Assembly (NCBI RefSeq): GCF_014203645.1
Contig: NZ_JACHJL010000011.1
Span: forward strand, 186,001 to 250,000
Reading direction: 5' to 3'
Origin: Streptomyces zagrosensis
Lineage (GTDB): Bacteria > Actinomycetota > Actinomycetes > Streptomycetales > Streptomycetaceae
DNA length: 64,000 bases
Shown: one piece after another, positions 61,364-64,000 of the stretch
Position numbering within the stretch: position 1 is the first letter of the stretch
How the letters are laid out: every line of letters begins with the position of its first letter
Translations under genes and position numbers: made by a program
Notes under the pieces: generated by a model
What the model saw: the letters and a program-made list of their open reading frames with translations, nothing else
What the model was told of the DNA's origin: nothing
The model's database searches: none

Positions 61364-62551
61364 TCATCGAAACGCGTCGAGTCCGGTGAGCGCCTTCCCC
61401 AGCACGAGCTGGTGCATCTCCACGGTGCCCTCATAGGTGAGCACGGACTCCAAATTCGTGGCGTGCCGCATCACCGGATACTCCAGCGAGATGCCGTTCG
61501 CGCCAAGGATGGTCCGGGCCGTACGGCAGATTTCGATCGCCTCTCGTACGTTGTTGAGCTTGCCGAAGCTGATCTGCTCGGCCCGCAGCCGCCCGGCGTC
61601 CATTCGGCGGCCGAGATGGTGCGCCAGGAGCACCCCCTTGTGCAGCTCCACCGCCATGTCGGCCAGCTTGGCCTGGGTGAGCTGGAAGCCGCCGATGGGC
61701 TTGCCGAACTGCTCGCGGGTCTTGGCGTAGTCCAAGGCGGCGTGGAAAGAGGAGCGCGCGGCACCCATCGAGCCCCAGACGATGCCGTACCGCGCATGGC
61801 TGAGGCAGCTCAGTGGCCCGCGCAGACCAGTGACCTCCGGCAGTACGGCATCGGCCGGCAGCCGCACCTGGTCGAGGACGAGTTCGCTGGTGACCGATGC
61901 ACGCAAGGACCACTTGTGGTGGATCTCGGGGGCGGAGAAACCCGGGGAGCTCGTTGGTACGACGAAGCCGCGGATGCCCTCGTCGGTCTGAGCCCATACG
62001 ACGGCCACGGCGGCCACCGAACCATTGGTGATCCACATCTTGCGCCCGGTCAGCACCCAGTCCGTACCTTCCCGCTTCGCGGTGGTGCGCATGCCCGCGG
62101 GGTCGGAGCCGTGGTCGGGCTCGGTCAGGCCGAAGCAGCCGATCGCCTCGCCCGCGGCCATCGAAGGCAGCCAGCGCTGCTTTTGCTCTTCGGAGCCGTA
62201 CCGATGGATGGCGTACATGGCCAGCGAGCCCTGAACCGAGACCAGCGAGCGGATGCCGGAGTCGGCGGCCTCAAGCTCCAAGCAGGCCAGGCCGTACTGG
62301 ACGGAGCTGGCGCCGGCGCAGCCGTAGCCGTCGAGCGACATGCCAAGGGCACCGATCGCACCCAGTTCCCTGGCCAGTGCGCGGATGTCGGGGATCTCGC
62401 CCCGCTCGTACCAGTCGGCGATGTGCGGCAGGACCCGGTCAGCGGCCCACTGCCGGACGGTGTCTCGCACCGCCAATTCCTCGGGATCGAGGAGGTCGTC
62501 GATGCCCAGTGGGTCGGTCGGATCGAACGGCGGCAAGGTGCGCGCGGACAT
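61364..62551 (-). CDS. Acyl-CoA dehydrogenase (glutaryl-CoA dehydrogenase-like)
   Basis: A 395-residue acyl-CoA dehydrogenase. It begins MSARTLPPFDPTDPLGIDDL and has CFGLTEPDHGSDPAGMRT, GRKMWITNGSVA and the catalytic glutamate in TYEGT near the end, closing with LVLGKALTGLDAFR. The N-terminus (DPLGIDDLLDPEE) and C-terminus resemble glutaryl-CoA dehydrogenases, which also decarboxylate, but the arginine that would decide substrate was not checked. It uses FAD and an electron-transfer flavoprotein. The ATG at 62551 has GGAGG 8 bases before it; the longer frame to 62734 is not used. Confidence 0.87.
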   Translation of the reverse strand: MSARTLPPFDPTDPLGIDDLLDPEELAVRDTVRQWAADRVLPHIADWYERGEIPDIRALARELGAIGALGMSLDGYGCAGASSVQYGLACLELEAADSGIRSLVSVQGSLAMYAIHRYGSEEQKQRWLPSMAAGEAIGCFGLTEPDHGSDPAGMRTTAKREGTDWVLTGRKMWITNGSVAAVAVVWAQTDEGIRGFVVPTSSPGFSAPEIHHKWSLRASVTSELVLDQVRLPADAVLPEVTGLRGPLSCLSHARYGIVWGSMGAARSSFHAALDYAKTREQFGKPIGGFQLTQAKLADMAVELHKGVLLAHHLGRRMDAGRLRAEQISFGKLNNVREAIEICRTARTILGANGISLEYPVMRHATNLESVLTYEGTVEMHQLVLGKALTGLDAFR

Positions 62552-62769
62552 GAAAACAGCCTCCGGCTCGGGTGCGGGTCTGTGTCCGGGTCCGGCGGCC
62601 AGGGCCCGTACCGCCTCGGCGACCGGGGTGATCATCCCGTCACATCTGACGCTACTTCCGGGTAAGAGATGGCGTCCAGCCCCCGCGGCCACCGATACTG
62701 CGGCCCCGCCGGTCACCGGGGCGCGGCGCCCCAACGCGGTGGTGGGGGCAGCGGTGGATGAGCGACACG

Positions 62770-64000
62770 TCAGCGGCGGGCCGGTGCAGTGGCACGGGAC
62801 CGAGCCAGCTCGCGGGCCGGCGGTACGGAGGCAGGGCCCGATGTCGGGCCTGAGGTAGCGGCCGAGTCGGCGGCGGATGGGGCGGATGCAGGGTCGGCGG
62901 CGGGCTGGCGCTCACGCGCCGCCCTGGCCGAGCCGTCATCCGCCGGCTCGGCCAGGGACAGGACGGCTACCTCGACTCCCTTTGCACCCGGCGCGCCCGC
63001 TACGCCCTCCGCACCGTCCGCATCCTCCGCACCGTCCATGGTGCGCGGCAGGCGCAGCGCGGCGGCGGCACCGAGCAGCAGCAGCACGGCGCTGACCACG
63101 AGCGTGCTGTGCAGGCCACTGACGAAGGAGGCACGGGCGCTCTCGCGCAGCGCCTCACCCGCGGGCCCGCCGAGCCGGTCGGAGACCTCGTACGCCTCGC
63201 CGAGCGAGTGGCTTGCGGCCTGAGCTGACGCGTCCGGCACACCGGGGGTGGCGGCGACACGCGGCCCATAGGCGGCGTTCATGACGCTGCCGAGCAGGGC
63301 TATGCCAAGCCCGGCACCGAGTTGGTAGGAGGTCTCGCCGATCGCGGCGGCCCCGCCCGCGCACTTCGCCGGTGCCTCGCTGAGCATCGACTCGTACGCC
63401 CCGAACAGGGTCATCTCCAATCCGAAGCCCAGCAGCACGAACCCGATGATGAGCACGGCCGGCTGGTCGTGCTGGCCCATCAAGGTCAGCACCAAAACGG
63501 CGCCCGCGGTGATGAGGAAGCCCAGCGCAACCATGGTGCGCGGGCCGAGCCGATGCAGCAGCCGGGAGCCCACGAGCCCGGCGGCCATGGCCGCGAAGGT
63601 CAGCGGCAGCAGTCGCAGCCCGGTCTGCAACGGGGTGAGCCCGAGGACCAGTTGCAGATACTGGGCGGCTATCAGCTCAAGCCCGACGAGGGCGAGCATG
63701 GCCAGCACGATGCAGCCCACCGAGGTGCCGAACGCGGGTCGGCCGAACATCGCCAGGTCCACCAGCGGGCGCACGCGCCGTCGCTGGCGGCGGACGAACA
63801 GCACCAGGAACGTCCCGCCGAGCAGCGTCGGGCACAGGGTGCCCAACTCCATAAGGCCCTGGCCGTTGCCGAGCCGCTTGACTGCGAGCACCGCGCCGAA
63901 CAGGCCGAATGCTGCCATCAGCGCGCCGAGCACGTCCCAGGGCCCATCGCGGTCCCCGGTGGACTCGGGCAGCACCCAACGGCCTACTGGCAGGGCGACG
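62770..64000 (-). CDS. DHA2-type MFS exporter, 5' end outside window
   Basis: The C-terminal 409 residues of an EmrB/QacA-type exporter. The frame continues past base 64000, so the N-terminal membrane segments and start are missing. Visible are GRWVLPES (the typical mid-protein loop), about seven membrane segments (GCIVLAMLALVGLELIAAQY, LLPLTFAAMAAGLVGSRLL, GFVLLGFGLEMTLFGAYESM) and a final segment near VVSAVLLLLGAAAALRL. A cytoplasmic Ala/Pro/Ser-rich tail of about 90 residues ends the protein. It probably exports a drug-like compound; the substrate is unknown. Confidence 0.85.
   Translation of the reverse strand, partial: VALPVGRWVLPESTGDRDGPWDVLGALMAAFGLFGAVLAVKRLGNGQGLMELGTLCPTLLGGTFLVLFVRRQRRRVRPLVDLAMFGRPAFGTSVGCIVLAMLALVGLELIAAQYLQLVLGLTPLQTGLRLLPLTFAAMAAGLVGSRLLHRLGPRTMVALGFLITAGAVLVLTLMGQHDQPAVLIIGFVLLGFGLEMTLFGAYESMLSEAPAKCAGGAAAIGETSYQLGAGLGIALLGSVMNAAYGPRVAATPGVPDASAQAASHSLGEAYEVSDRLGGPAGEALRESARASFVSGLHSTLVVSAVLLLLGAAAALRLPRTMDGAEDADGAEGVAGAPGAKGVEVAVLSLAEPADDGSARAARERQPAADPASAPSAADSAATSGPTSGPASVPPARELARSRATAPARR

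Overview
The window is high-GC DNA, about 70 percent by eye, with the dense coding, GTG/TTG starts and gene families of Streptomyces or a close relative: streptogrisin-type proteases, an SSI-type protease inhibitor, a SepF paralogue, a SpoIIE-type PP2C phosphatase and DUF5685. I annotate 46 main protein genes, two of them cut by the window edges, plus one 25-residue leader peptide. I see no rRNA, tRNA or CRISPR array.

Bases 1-10900 hold mixed housekeeping genes: a CBS protein, a PAP2-phosphatase/lipid-kinase fusion, a methyltransferase, VOC proteins, a DUF5107/TPR protein, a GNAT enzyme, a LapA-type membrane protein and a FUSC membrane protein. Among them, at 6205, is an iron-box-controlled enterochelin esterase. 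A 150-bp MITE-like inverted-repeat element sits on the stop codon of the FUSC gene.

Bases 10900-25450 are the centrepiece: a complete-looking catecholate siderophore locus of the enterobactin type. One minus-strand operon reads entA, entC, entE, isochorismatase, free-standing aryl carrier protein, entF. EntF is C-A-T-TE and its adenylation pocket reads D-V-W-H-F-S-L-V-D-K, the serine code. A lipoprotein binding protein (minus) and a divergent permease/permease/ATPase operon (plus) would re-import the ferric complex, and the esterase would release the iron. Three iron-box-like operators sit before the esterase, entA and the fepB/fepD divergent region, so the locus looks like one DmdR/IdeR regulon. 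Isochorismatase and carrier protein are two adjacent genes rather than the usual fused EntB. No MbtH protein, phosphopantetheinyl transferase or obvious dedicated exporter is in the window.

Bases 25500-30000 hold a peptidase operon (M55, M20, S9). Bases 30200-42600 hold an MMPL transporter, a methyltransferase, a VOC protein, a PAS/GAF/SpoIIE/HATPase phosphatase, an MFS exporter with three C-terminal carboxypeptidase-regulatory-like repeats, an SRPBCC protein, a radical SAM protein behind a LexA-like operator, and a RidA protein. Bases 42600-48400 are a complete oligopeptide-type ABC operon, preceded by a strikingly AT-rich stretch. Bases 48900-52400 hold a secreted protease inhibitor beside two streptogrisin-type proteases, both starting with TTG. 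Bases 52800-58700 are a flavin operon (FAD/NAD(P)-binding protein, two luciferase-like monooxygenases, DUF1684). Divergent from it lies a small ORF matching the cysteine leader peptides of actinobacterial sulfur operons. The right end holds DUF5685 with a cysteine-rich tail, SepF, an acyl-CoA dehydrogenase and a truncated MFS exporter.
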